Source: Oscillospiraceae bacterium (lineage in GTDB: Bacteria > Bacillota > Clostridia > Oscillospirales > Oscillospiraceae). From it: 64,000 bases of DNA. The notes beneath the pieces are model-generated. The model was not told the origin of the DNA, ran no database searches, and saw only the letters and a list, made by a program, of their open reading frames with translations. Where the stretch lies: contig CAJTGJ010000002.1 of the NCBI GenBank assembly GCA_910575695.1, forward strand, positions 1 to 64,000. Direction: 5' to 3'. Of the stretch, positions 51,341 to 61,121 are shown piece by piece. Within the stretch, counting starts at the first letter, position 1, and each line of letters begins with the position of its first letter. Position numbers and translations under genes: made by a program.

Positions 51341-52456
51341 ATGAGAGTGATATTTACCTGCGGCGGCTCGGCGGGCCACGTCAATCCGGCGCTGGCGGTG
51401 GCCGAGATATTTCAGGAGCGGCACCCCGGCTGTGAGATCCTGTTTGTAGGCGCGGAAAAGGGGATGGAACAGCGGCTGGTCACCCGGGCGGGCTATCCCA
51501 TCAAGACGGTGAAGGTGTCCACCTTCGAGCGCTCCTTGAGCTGGAGGAACGTGCGGCACAATGTGAGCAGCGCGTTCAAGCTCCCGGTGGGCCAGCGCGA
51601 GGCGGCGGCGATCGTGAAGCAGTTCAGGCCGGACCTGGTGGTGGGCACCGGGGGATATGCCTCCTATCCCGCCGTCCATGAGGCGGCGAAGCGGCGCATC
51701 CCCACCGCCATCCATGAATCCAACGCCTATCCGGGGCTGACTACCCGGGCGCTGTCCAACAAGGTGGATCTGGTGATGGTGGGCTTTCCCGAGGCGGCGG
51801 AGTATTACAAGGACGCCAAGCGGGTGGAGGTCACCGGGACCCCGGTGCGGGGGGAGTTCTTCACGCTGGATCGGGACCAGGCCCGGCAGGAGCTGGGCCT
51901 GACGGACAGCCAGCCGCTGGTGATCTCCTTCTGGGGCTCCCAGGGGGCGGGACACATGAGCGAGCGCACGGTAGACCTGGTGGAGCGCTGGGCCGCAGAG
52001 GACCGCAGGTTCCACTACATCCACGCCGCCGGGCGGGACTACGAGGACATGACCGCTGAGCTGGCCAAGCGGAAGGTGTCCGTGTCCAGCCAGGAGGTGC
52101 GGCCTTATATCGACGATATGCCCCGGGTAATGGCGGCGGCGGATCTGGTGATCTGCCGCGCGGGGGCGTCCACTATCGGAGAGCTCACCGCTCTGGGCAA
52201 GCCCGCCATTCTGGTGCCTTCTCCCTTTGTGGCGGCGAACCACCAATACAAAAACGCCAAGGTGCTGGCAGACCGGGGCGGGGTGGAGCTGATCGAGGAA
52301 AAGGACTGCACCGGGGAGAGCCTGTACTGTTTGGCCCTGGACCTGCTGGCGGACGGGAGCCGCCGGGCGGCAATGGGAAAGGCGCTGAAAGAGCTTGCCT
52401 CCCCCCGTGCGGCCCAGGATATCTATGAAAACCTCATGTCGCTGGTGAAAAAATAA
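51341..52456 (+). CDS. murG: UDP-GlcNAc--undecaprenyl-PP-MurNAc-pentapeptide GlcNAc transferase
   Basis: The protein has 371 aa. The N-terminal glycine-rich FTCGGSAGHVNPALAVAE loop, GTGGYASYP, and the C-terminal donor-binding block RAGASTIGELTALGKPAILVP are characteristic. It makes lipid II from lipid I at the inner face of the membrane. The 86-bp leader before it contains a small CCGCC/GGCGG hairpin. Confidence 0.96.
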   Translation: MRVIFTCGGSAGHVNPALAVAEIFQERHPGCEILFVGAEKGMEQRLVTRAGYPIKTVKVSTFERSLSWRNVRHNVSSAFKLPVGQREAAAIVKQFRPDLVVGTGGYASYPAVHEAAKRRIPTAIHESNAYPGLTTRALSNKVDLVMVGFPEAAEYYKDAKRVEVTGTPVRGEFFTLDRDQARQELGLTDSQPLVISFWGSQGAGHMSERTVDLVERWAAEDRRFHYIHAAGRDYEDMTAELAKRKVSVSSQEVRPYIDDMPRVMAAADLVICRAGASTIGELTALGKPAILVPSPFVAANHQYKNAKVLADRGGVELIEEKDCTGESLYCLALDLLADGSRRAAMGKALKELASPRAAQDIYENLMSLVKK

Positions 52457-52468
52457 CAAGGGCGAACC

Positions 52469-52509
52469 CCTCCACATAGAATGAAGTGAGATTTCTTTCT
52501 ATGGGGAGG
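52469..52509 (+). promoter_or_regulatory. hairpin pairing the murA ribosome site
   Basis: CCTCCACATAGAA (52469-52481) pairs with TTCTATGGGGAGG (52497-52509), 12 of 13 pairs, around a 15-nt loop. The second arm ends in GGGGAGG, which is the murA ribosome site 9 bp before the ATG at 52519. Confidence 0.5.
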
Positions 52510-52518
52510 CTTTGCCAT

Positions 52519-53775
52519 ATGAGCGTCATGTATTTGCGGGGCGGTGCGCCGCTGGAGGGGGAATTGGCCGTCCACGGGGCAAAAAACAGCGTACTGCCTA
52601 TTTTATCCGCCTGTCTGCTGGCCCGGGGGCCGGTGACCCTGACCAACTGCCCCCGGCTCACCGACGTCGCCGCCGCGCTGAACATTCTGCGGCATCTGGG
52701 CTGTCAGGTGGAGCAGGAGGGGCATACCATTGTGGTGGACCCCGCCGGGGCGTCCGGAAGCACCATTTCTGAGGAGCAGATGCGCTCGATGCGGTCGTCC
52801 ATCATTTTCTTGGGTCCTTTGCTGGCCCGGACGGGGGAGGCCCACCTGACCTATCCCGGCGGGTGTGAGCTGGGCCCCCGGCCCATCGATCTGCACCTCA
52901 GCGCCATCCGGGCCATGGGGTGCGAGGTGCGGGAGGACCGGGGGATCCACTGTCAGGGCAGGCCCAGGGGAGGGGATGTACAGCTTTCCCTGCCCAGTGT
53001 GGGGGCCACGGAAAACGCCATTTTATGCGCGGTGGGCGCACAGGGGATCACCACCATCACCAACGCCGCCCGGGAGCCGGAAATCGGGGACTTGCAGAGC
53101 TTCCTGAACTGTCTGGGAGCCAAGGTCCGGGGGGCGGGCAGTTCCACCATCACCGTGGAGGGCGGCAGGACGCTGTCCGGCGGGGAGTACGCCGTGATGG
53201 GCGACCGCATCGTGGCGGCGACCCTGCTGTCCGCCACCGCCGCGGCGGGAGGCCGGGTGCGGCTGAGCGGGGTGGACTGGCGGCATCTGGCCACTGTCCT
53301 GTCCGTGTTCCACCAGGCGGGGTGCCGGGTGGAGAGCAGGATGGAGTATGTGGAACTGGGGCGGGACCCGGAAACGCCGCTGAAGTGCGTGCCCACCATC
53401 CGCACCGCGCCCTACCCCGGCTTTCCCACCGATGCCCAGGCCCCGGTGATGGCGGCTCTGGCGGCGTCCCAGGGGTGTACATTATTTGTGGAGACCATGT
53501 TCGACAGCCGCTACCGCCATGTGCCGGAGCTGATCCGCATGGGTGCCGACATCACCACCGAGGGGCGGGTAGCTCTGGTGCGGGGGGTGGAGCGGCTCCA
53601 CGGCGCCCGGGTGGAGGCCTCCGACCTGCGTGGCGGCGGCGCACTGGCTGTGGCGGCGCTGGGGGCGGAGGGGACCACCGTCCTGTCCGGTCTGAACCAC
53701 ATTGACCGGGGCTATGAGGGTCTGGAGGAAATGCTCCATATGCTGGGAGCGCGGGTAGAACGCCGGGAAGCGTAG
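52519..53775 (+). CDS. murA: UDP-N-acetylglucosamine 1-carboxyvinyltransferase MurA
   Basis: The protein has 418 aa. HGAKNSVLPILSA is the N-terminal signature and PGGCELGPRPIDLHL holds the PEP-binding catalytic Cys, the residue attacked by fosfomycin, so the enzyme should be sensitive. GADITTEGR and DLRGGGALAVAALGAEG follow. It is the first committed step of peptidoglycan precursor synthesis. Firmicutes often have two copies; this one sits between murG and ftsQ as in many Clostridia. Confidence 0.96.
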   Translation: MSVMYLRGGAPLEGELAVHGAKNSVLPILSACLLARGPVTLTNCPRLTDVAAALNILRHLGCQVEQEGHTIVVDPAGASGSTISEEQMRSMRSSIIFLGPLLARTGEAHLTYPGGCELGPRPIDLHLSAIRAMGCEVREDRGIHCQGRPRGGDVQLSLPSVGATENAILCAVGAQGITTITNAAREPEIGDLQSFLNCLGAKVRGAGSSTITVEGGRTLSGGEYAVMGDRIVAATLLSATAAAGGRVRLSGVDWRHLATVLSVFHQAGCRVESRMEYVELGRDPETPLKCVPTIRTAPYPGFPTDAQAPVMAALAASQGCTLFVETMFDSRYRHVPELIRMGADITTEGRVALVRGVERLHGARVEASDLRGGGALAVAALGAEGTTVLSGLNHIDRGYEGLEEMLHMLGARVERREA

Positions 53776-53817
53776 CGGCGGGCTGTTTACAGACAGATCA
53801 GAACGGAGATGATACCT

Positions 53818-54594
53818 ATGGCACGACAACGCAGGCACGCCAGACCCAAGCGGCGGCGCGGCCGATTCAGCGGGCTGTACAAGGTGCTGTCCATCCTGCT
53901 GGTGGTGGCGGCTGTGGTGCTGGCCTGTGTGGTGTTTTTCCGGGTCAACTCCGTGGAGGTGGAGGGCAATGTGCGCTACACCGCTGAGGATATCATCGAG
54001 GCCTCCGGCATCCAGATCGGCGACAATCTGATCGGCCTGTCCAGGAGCCGGGTGTCGGCGGCGATCTGCACCCAGCTTCCCTATGTGGAAAACGTGTCCA
54101 TCAAAAAAGTCCTGCCGGACAGGGTGGTACTCGAGGTGTCGGAACGGGTGGCGGCGGCAAGCGTGGATTCCGCGGAAGGCCGGTGGCTGATCTCTGCCCA
54201 GGGAAAGCTGCTGGAAAAGGACGACGGCAGTGTTCAGACGGTATCCATCACCGGCCTGACGGCGGTGGGGGCCTACCCCGGCGGCATGGTCCAGGTGGCG
54301 GAGGAGGAGGAAAACACCCTGCGCTACGTGAAGGATCTGCTGGTGGAACTGGAGGACCATGGCTGGCTGGGCCAGTGCGCCTCCATCGACTGCACCGCAG
54401 CTACGTATATCACACTGAGCTATGGAATTTATCGGGTGAAGCTGCCCCGGGGCGGGGATTACGATTACTGCCTGAGGCTGACGCAGAGCGCGCTGGAAAG
54501 CGGCAAAGAAAGCGGCAAAATTCCTGAGGGAGTAGGGGGCCTGCTGGACCTGACGGTGGTGGAAGGCAGGGTGTATTTCCGACGGGAGGGATGA
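53818..54594 (+). CDS. ftsQ: FtsQ/DivIB division protein
   Basis: The protein has 258 aa from ATG 53818. A basic N-terminus and helix (VLSILLVVAAVVLACVVFF) are followed by a POTRA domain (VNSVEVEGNVRYTAEDII...), the DivIB core (PYVENVSIKKVLPDRVVLEVSER) and a C-terminal part (WLISAQGKLLEK). It partners with FtsL/DivIC at the septum. Confidence 0.9.
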   Translation: MARQRRHARPKRRRGRFSGLYKVLSILLVVAAVVLACVVFFRVNSVEVEGNVRYTAEDIIEASGIQIGDNLIGLSRSRVSAAICTQLPYVENVSIKKVLPDRVVLEVSERVAAASVDSAEGRWLISAQGKLLEKDDGSVQTVSITGLTAVGAYPGGMVQVAEEEENTLRYVKDLLVELEDHGWLGQCASIDCTAATYITLSYGIYRVKLPRGGDYDYCLRLTQSALESGKESGKIPEGVGGLLDLTVVEGRVYFRREG

Positions 54595-54643
54595 ACCGGA
54601 GCGGAGGAAATTTCTTCCGGACCAAAAAAGTTCCGTTTTTCTA

Positions 54644-54672
54644 TTGACCATATGGAGAAAAAAGGGTACAAT
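54644..54672 (+). promoter_or_regulatory. promoter of ftsZ
   Basis: TTGACC (54644-54649), 17-bp spacer, TACAAT (54667-54672), 67 bp before ATG 54740. The cluster therefore has a separate ftsZ promoter in addition to the mraZ one. Confidence 0.75.
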
Positions 54673-54739
54673 AAACAAGATATAGTCTTATAAGTGTAAT
54701 TTGACAGCTATCACTCGCTTTACATAGGAGGTCATGGGT

Positions 54740-55915
54740 ATGGCGTTTGTAATGGATTCTGCCGCGAACCATGAGGATGTACTGAAAGTCATTGGCGTTG
54801 GCGGCGGCGGCAATAATGTGGTAAACCGCATGGTGCGGGCCGGGATGCAGGGCGTGGAGTTCATCGCGGTGAACACGGACCGGCAGTGCCTCAACGCGTC
54901 CGAGGCGACGCAGAAGCTGGCCATTGGGGAAAAGCTCACCGGTGGCAAGGGCGCGGGGGCGAACCCGGAGGTAGGCCGCGAATCCGCCCGGGAGAGCAAG
55001 GAGCAGATCACGGCCCTGCTGGAAGGGGCGGACATGGTGTTTGTCACCGCCGGCATGGGCGGCGGCACCGGAACCGGCGCGGCACCGGTGGTGGCGGAGA
55101 TTGCCAAGGAAAAGGGCATCCTCACCGTGGGTGTGGTCACCAAGCCCTTCAACTTTGAGGGGCGGCGGCGCATGGACCAGGCCACCAAGGGCATTGAGGA
55201 GCTGCGTCAGAAGGTGGATTCCCTGGTAATTATCCCCAACGACAGGCTCCAGTATGCCACCGACGAGAAGATCACTTTTGCCAACGCGTTTGCCATTGCG
55301 GACGACGTGCTCCGGCAGGCGGTGCAGTCCATTTCCGATTTGATCAAGACCACCGGCCTCATTAATCTGGACTTTGCCGACGTCACCGCTGTGATGAAGG
55401 ATGCGGGGCTGGCTCACATGGGCGTGGGCCGCGGCTCCGGCAAGAACAAGGCGGAGGACGCCACCCGTATTGCCATCAACAGCCCCCTGCTGGAGACCTC
55501 CATTCAGGGGGCCAAGGGCATCATCGTCAACATCACCGGGCCTATGGACATGGGCCTGGAGGAGGTGGAACTGTCCGCTGAGATGGTCAAGAAGGTGGCC
55601 GACCCCGACGCGCTGTTCATGATGGGCACTGCCTTCGATGATACCTTGGAGGACGAGCTGCGGGTGACTGTCATTGCCACCGGATTTGGCGATGTGGAAA
55701 ATCCCGTCCCCGGCCAGGAGGAAGCCGCTGCCGCTGCTCCGGCTGAGCCCCCCAGGGCGGCTCAGATCCAGGCCCTGCCCAAAGAGGACAAGCCCGACTG
55801 TGTGCCTGCCGGGGTGGGCGCCGTCATGCCCCCCAAGCCGCTGTCCAGCACGGCGGTGGAGCCTCCCGAGGCCGATCCCTTTGACGACATTTTCCGGATT
55901 TTTAACAAGAAGTGA
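54740..55915 (+). CDS. ftsZ: cell division GTPase FtsZ
   Basis: The protein has 391 aa from the second ATG (54740), 8 bp after AGGAGG; the ATG at 54734 is too close to it. The tubulin signature [13 protein letters not shown], the N-terminal [15 protein letters not shown] and the T7-loop [11 protein letters not shown] are present. A Pro/Ala-rich linker leads to the tail [13 protein letters not shown], which takes the place of the usual C-terminal peptide. ftsA is absent here, as in many Clostridia, where SepF usually tethers the ring; sepF is not seen in the window. Confidence 0.97.
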   Translation: MAFVMDSAANHEDVLKVIGVGGGGNNVVNRMVRAGMQGVEFIAVNTDRQCLNASEATQKLAIGEKLTGGKGAGANPEVGRESARESKEQITALLEGADMVFVTAGMGGGTGTGAAPVVAEIAKEKGILTVGVVTKPFNFEGRRRMDQATKGIEELRQKVDSLVIIPNDRLQYATDEKITFANAFAIADDVLRQAVQSISDLIKTTGLINLDFADVTAVMKDAGLAHMGVGRGSGKNKAEDATRIAINSPLLETSIQGAKGIIVNITGPMDMGLEEVELSAEMVKKVADPDALFMMGTAFDDTLEDELRVTVIATGFGDVENPVPGQEEAAAAAPAEPPRAAQIQALPKEDKPDCVPAGVGAVMPPKPLSSTAVEPPEADPFDDIFRIFNKK

Positions 55916-55987
55916 GAAATACCCCCTCCCGGGCCTGACCTGGGAGGGGGTTGCGCCCATTGAATGGGCTGGGGAGGGAGGCGGACC

Positions 55988-56878
55988 ATGGAATATATAC
56001 CCGCCAAACACCTGCTGTTCCGAAGCCGGACTTCCGAGTGGTTTGGCACAGACCATACCATGAATATTTATCGGGGATGCTGTCACGGTTGTTTCTACTG
56101 TGACAGCCGCAGCGACTGCTATCAGATCAAAGAGTTCGACAGGGTGAGGGCCAAGGCGGACGCCCTGCGCATCCTTCGGGATGATCTGGCACGGAAGGTA
56201 AAGCCCGCATTTATCAGCATGGGGGCTATGAGCGACCCCTATAACCCCTTTGAGGGGGAGCTGCGGCTTACGCGTCATGCCCTGGAGCTGATTGACGCCT
56301 ATGACTGCGGTGTTGCCATTGCTACAAAAAGCGATTTGATTGTCCGGGATATTGATCTTTTGACTTCGGTTCAAAACCATTCCCCGGTGATATGCAAGAT
56401 CACGGTCACTACGGCGGTTGATGCTCTGGCGGCAAAAGTTGAGCCAAATGCGCCTCCGCCCAGCGCCCGGTTCGGGGCATTGAAGGAGCTGAGCGGGGCA
56501 GGACTGTTTGCCGGGGTGCTGCTCATGCCTGTTTTGCCTTTTTTGGAGGACAGTGATGAGGGGGTGCTGGCGGTAGTGGAGGGCGCGGCCCAGGCTGGGG
56601 CGCAGTTCATCTATCCCGCCTTTGGAGTCACCATGCGGCAGGGCCAGCGGGAATATTTCCTGGACAGTTTGGAGCAGGCATTTCCCGGCCAGGGGCTGAA
56701 GGAGCGTTACATCCGGCGGTATGGGACCAGTTATCAATGTGTCAGCCCCAGGGCGCGGACGTTGTGGAAGGTGTTTGCCGAGGCCTGCCGGGCGCGGGGC
56801 ATTTTGTATGACATGAAATCCATCATCCGGGCGGCCACCTTGGGCTATGGGGACCGGCAGCTTACTTTTTTTGATTAA
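55988..56878 (+). CDS. SPL-type radical SAM protein
   Basis: The protein has 296 aa with GGGAGGGAGG upstream. The cluster motif is GCCHGCFYCDSRSDCY (CxxxCxxC), followed by SMGAMSDPYNPFEG. It begins with EYIPAKHLLFRSRTSEWFG. This pattern is that of radical SAM proteins related to spore photoproduct lyase (SPL). The true SplB has about 340 aa and a further conserved Cys; that residue is not evident, so DNA-repair activity is not claimed. It lies between ftsZ and gluQ. Confidence 0.8.
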   Translation: MEYIPAKHLLFRSRTSEWFGTDHTMNIYRGCCHGCFYCDSRSDCYQIKEFDRVRAKADALRILRDDLARKVKPAFISMGAMSDPYNPFEGELRLTRHALELIDAYDCGVAIATKSDLIVRDIDLLTSVQNHSPVICKITVTTAVDALAAKVEPNAPPPSARFGALKELSGAGLFAGVLLMPVLPFLEDSDEGVLAVVEGAAQAGAQFIYPAFGVTMRQGQREYFLDSLEQAFPGQGLKERYIRRYGTSYQCVSPRARTLWKVFAEACRARGILYDMKSIIRAATLGYGDRQLTFFD

Positions 56879-56893
56879 CAGGGGGGAGGATAT

Positions 56894-57820
56894 ATGGAAG
56901 TCAGGGGCCGCTTCGCCCCCTCACCCAGCGGGCGGATGCATTTGGGCAACCTGCTGGCGGCTCTGCTGGCGTGGCTGGATGTGCGCAGTAATCGTGGGAA
57001 GCTGGTACTACGCATTGAGGATTTGGATACCCAGCGGACAAGCCCGAAATTTGCCGCCCAGCTGATGGACGATCTTCGGTGGCTGGGGCTGGACTGGGAC
57101 GAGGGAGGACTGGAGCCGGACTATATGCAGAGCAAACGCACCGCTTATTATGAAGAAGCGTTCCATGTGCTGGAGGAAAAGGGGCTGGTTTACCCCTGTT
57201 ACTGCACCCGCTCTCAGCGTATGGCGGCGTCCGCGCCCCACCGGGACGACGGCGCGGTGGTTTACAGCGGCAGATGCTTCCGTCTGACGGCGGCGGAGCG
57301 GGAGGCGTTGGAGCGGAGCGGCCGCCGTCCGGCGTGGCGGGTGCGGTGCCCCGATTTAAAAATCGCGCTGGAGGACGGGAACTGCGGGACATATGCGGAA
57401 AATCTGGCCCAAGACTGCGGCGATTTCATTGTCCGCCGTTCCGACGGGGTGTTTGCCTACCAGCTTGCGGTGGTGGTGGACGACGCACTGATGGGGGTGA
57501 ACCATGTGGTGCGGGGGCGGGATTTGCTTTGCTCCGCGCCCCGGCAGGCGTGGCTCCATCGGATATTGGGCTATGAGCCGCCGGAGTTTTTCCACACGCC
57601 CCTGCTGCTGGCCCCCGACGGGCGGCGGCTGGCCAAACGGGACCGCGACCTGGATATGGGCGCCCTGCGGGACAGATACAGGCCGGAGGAGCTGGTTGGA
57701 CTGCTGGCCTGGTACGCGGGATTGCTGGATGAGCCGCAAAATGCCCGACCAGATGAGTTGATTCCACGGTTCACATGGGCAAAAGTGCCGAAAAATGACG
57801 TTGTGGTTGGTTTTTCTTGA
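56894..57820 (+). CDS. gluQ: glutamyl-queuosine tRNA(Asp) synthetase GluQRS
   Basis: The protein has 308 aa. Class I motif FAPSPSGRMHLGNLLAALLAW (HIGH variant HLGN), LRIEDLDTQR, a Cys-Tyr-Cys zinc element (YPCYCTRSQR) and the KMSKS variant KRDRD are seen. It lacks the anticodon-binding domain, so it charges glutamate onto queuosine of tRNA(Asp) and does not load tRNA(Glu). Known mainly from Proteobacteria, but scattered in Clostridia. Its end overlaps the guaB promoter. Confidence 0.9.
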   Translation: MEVRGRFAPSPSGRMHLGNLLAALLAWLDVRSNRGKLVLRIEDLDTQRTSPKFAAQLMDDLRWLGLDWDEGGLEPDYMQSKRTAYYEEAFHVLEEKGLVYPCYCTRSQRMAASAPHRDDGAVVYSGRCFRLTAAEREALERSGRRPAWRVRCPDLKIALEDGNCGTYAENLAQDCGDFIVRRSDGVFAYQLAVVVDDALMGVNHVVRGRDLLCSAPRQAWLHRILGYEPPEFFHTPLLLAPDGRRLAKRDRDLDMGALRDRYRPEELVGLLAWYAGLLDEPQNARPDELIPRFTWAKVPKNDVVVGFS

Positions 57821-57845
57821 CAGTGGCTAAGGTAAAGCGTACAAT
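57817..57845 (+). promoter_or_regulatory. guaB promoter
   Basis: TTGACA (57817-57822), 17-bp spacer, TACAAT (57840-57845), only 38 bp before the ATG. The -35 overlaps the last codons of gluQ. Confidence 0.8.
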
Positions 57846-57865
57846 GTACAAATATACAATATTGA

Positions 57866-59359
<1,494 letters not shown>

Positions 59360-59368
59360 ACACACGGC

Positions 59369-59400
59369 AATCCCCCGGCTCTGCCGGGGGATTACTTTTT
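59369..59400 (+). terminator. guaB terminator
   Basis: AATCCCCCGGC pairs with GCCGGGGGATT around a TCT loop, followed by ACTTTTT. Confidence 0.9.
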
Positions 59401-59409
59401 GCCTGGGCG

Positions 59410-59949
59410 TTAAATTGTCAGTCGTACGGCATCCGCGCCGGGATTCAAAGGGTCCAGAAGCAGGATCTCCAGCTTTTTGTCCATGGCGTAATTCAATGTG
59501 TACTGTGTGCCCCCCGACATACCGTCATACACCGCCAGGATGGCGGCGGAACGGTCCACCATGTACCGGTCCCGCCGGAACATACAAAAGCGGTTGTAGT
59601 ACTGCTGTACCACGGTTTCCAAATCACAGCGCTCCAAAACGGCCCGCCAGCGGCGGCGCTGGGGTTCTGGCCAGCGCTCCGCCTGGGTGGGGCAGGGGAC
59701 AGCGCCCTCCACCGTCAGCTCTGGGTATGTTTCCCGCAGCTTCAGCGCGGCCTCGGCAAAATAGAGGTCGCACCCCATGGCCATGCCGGAGATAAAGTGC
59801 CGGAAGCCCCGGTGGTACAGACGCTCCAGTTCCCGGCTCAAACTGCGCTTGATGGCGGTACAGCGGGGGTCCTGCTCGTCAAAGCCCCAGGGCAGCTTAT
59901 CCGGACGGTGGCCGCTGAAACAGCAGGTGCGGCCGGCATCTATGTTCAT
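59410..59949 (-). CDS. SLOG-family protein (DUF1273/YpsA-like)
   Basis: The protein has 179 aa from ATG 59949 with AAAGGAGG. The opening CCFSGHRPDKLPWGF and the block FISGMAMGCDLYFAEAAL match the Rossmann-like SLOG (LOG/DprA-related) fold, with a nucleotide-binding Gly-Met-Ala-x-Gly-Cys-Asp loop, and SGGTQYTLNYA near the C-terminus. Family members are thought to bind nucleotide-derived ligands; YpsA affects division in Bacillus, but no specific function is known here. Confidence 0.8.
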   Translation of the reverse strand: MNIDAGRTCCFSGHRPDKLPWGFDEQDPRCTAIKRSLSRELERLYHRGFRHFISGMAMGCDLYFAEAALKLRETYPELTVEGAVPCPTQAERWPEPQRRRWRAVLERCDLETVVQQYYNRFCMFRRDRYMVDRSAAILAVYDGMSGGTQYTLNYAMDKKLEILLLDPLNPGADAVRLTI

Positions 59950-59989
59950 GGTGCGTCCTCCTTTCTTTGGGATGTTTATAAGTGATACG

Positions 59990-60018
59990 ATTGTACTATA
60001 AAAGAGGAAAAACGTCAA
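59990..60018 (-). promoter_or_regulatory. promoter of the SLOG gene
   Basis: On the minus strand TTGACG (60018-60013), 17-bp spacer, TACAAT (59995-59990), 40 bp before the start codon. Confidence 0.65.
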
Positions 60019-60074
60019 GGGAAAATAGAACATCAGTTTTAAAAAAGTTCGACGCATTTCGACAGAAAAGGGGC

Positions 60075-60103
60075 TTGCATTTTTACGGATACTGGGCTAT
60101 AAT
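60075..60103 (+). promoter_or_regulatory. promoter of the FMN riboswitch-ribU unit
   Basis: TTGCAT (60075-60080), 17-bp spacer, TATAAT (60098-60103), about 25 bp before the riboswitch aptamer. Confidence 0.75.
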
Positions 60104-60127
60104 ATGGGCGGAACAAGTGAATGAATG

Positions 60128-60236
60128 TCTTCAGGGCGGGGTGAAAGTCCCCACTGGCGGTAAAGTCCGCAACCCGCGTGAGCGGTGGACCCGGTGAAAC
60201 TCCGGGACCAACGGTACAGTCCGGATGAGAGAAGAC
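60128..60236 (+). ncRNA. FMN riboswitch (RFN element)
   Basis: The conserved core is visible in order: AGGGCGGGGTGAAAGTCCC, ACTGGCGGTAAAGTCCGC, GTGAAACTCCGGGACC, ACGGTACAGTCCGGATGAGAG, closing with a P1 stem TCTTC/GAAGA. It precedes a riboflavin uptake gene. Downstream the sequence CCCTCC (60243-60248) can pair with GGAGGG (60304-60309) of the ribU ribosome site, and a second hairpin (CGCCTGGAAG...CTTCAGGCG) lies between. Control may therefore be translational. Confidence 0.96.
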
Positions 60237-60317
60237 GCGTGACCCTCCCAAGGTAGTGTTGCGCCTGGAAGACAATGGCTTCAGGCGTTTCACATCATTT
60301 GCAGGAGGGGTTTTGTT

Positions 60318-61040
60318 ATGTTTGAAAATCTGTCTAAGCTTTGGACGGCGGTGCAGGAGAATGTGATGTTCCTGCTGGTGTGCCTGTTGGTATTTGTGGG
60401 CATTTTTGCGGCGGCTATGCTGCTGGAACGGCTGTGGCTCAAGCCGGAAAAGCAGTCGCCCGCCCGCCGTTCGGCCTATGTGGGCATTTTTGCCGCCATT
60501 GCCGCGGTGTTGATGTATCTGGAGTTTCCATTGCCCTTCGCCCCGGCCTTTTATGAGATCGACTTCAGCGAGATTCCGGTGCTGATCTGCTCCTTCTCCC
60601 TGGGCCCGGTGGCCGGGGTGGTGTGCGAGTTTTTGAAGGTATTGCTGAAGCTGTTCCTCAAGGGGACATCCACCGCGTTTGTGGGCGACCTGGCCAACTT
60701 TGTGGTGGGCTGTTCCCTGATCCTGCCCGCATCTGCGGTCTACTTCGCCAACAAGACGAAAAAGGGAGCTGTCATCGGAATGGTCGTGGGCACTGTATGC
60801 ATCACGGTGGTGGGCAGCCTGTTCAACGCAATTTACCTGATCCCCGCTTTTTCCGTTCTGTTCGATCAGCCGCTGGATGGTATCATCGGAATGGGCACAA
60901 AGATCAACCCCGCCATTACCAGCGTGAATACCCTGGTTCTGTTTGCTGTGGCGCCATTTAATCTGCTCAAGGGAGTGGCGGATTCTATTGTAACTTTCTT
61001 GATCTATAAGCATATTGAGCGCTTACTGCGTATGAAATAA
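60318..61040 (+). CDS. ribU: riboflavin ECF transporter S component RibU
   Basis: The protein has 240 aa with about six helices. The block RRSAYVGIFAAIAAVLMYLEFPLP and the segment EIDFSEIPVLICSFSLGPVAGV are characteristic of RibU. It binds riboflavin and works with a shared ECF energising module encoded elsewhere. The upstream FMN riboswitch supports the substrate. The N-terminal helix region is longer than in the usual 190-aa RibU. Confidence 0.93.
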   Translation: MFENLSKLWTAVQENVMFLLVCLLVFVGIFAAAMLLERLWLKPEKQSPARRSAYVGIFAAIAAVLMYLEFPLPFAPAFYEIDFSEIPVLICSFSLGPVAGVVCEFLKVLLKLFLKGTSTAFVGDLANFVVGCSLILPASAVYFANKTKKGAVIGMVVGTVCITVVGSLFNAIYLIPAFSVLFDQPLDGIIGMGTKINPAITSVNTLVLFAVAPFNLLKGVADSIVTFLIYKHIERLLRMK

Positions 61041-61044
61041 GGGG

Positions 61045-61079
61045 AACGTCCCTCCGGCAAAACCGGAGGGACGTTTTTT
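61045..61079 (+). terminator. ribU terminator
   Basis: AACGTCCCTCCGG pairs with CCGGAGGGACGTT around a short A-rich loop and is followed by TTTTT. Confidence 0.92.
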
Positions 61080-61121
61080 CTTCAGAAGCAGACTTTTTGC
61101 GCTTTTTGCGGCCGATCCATA

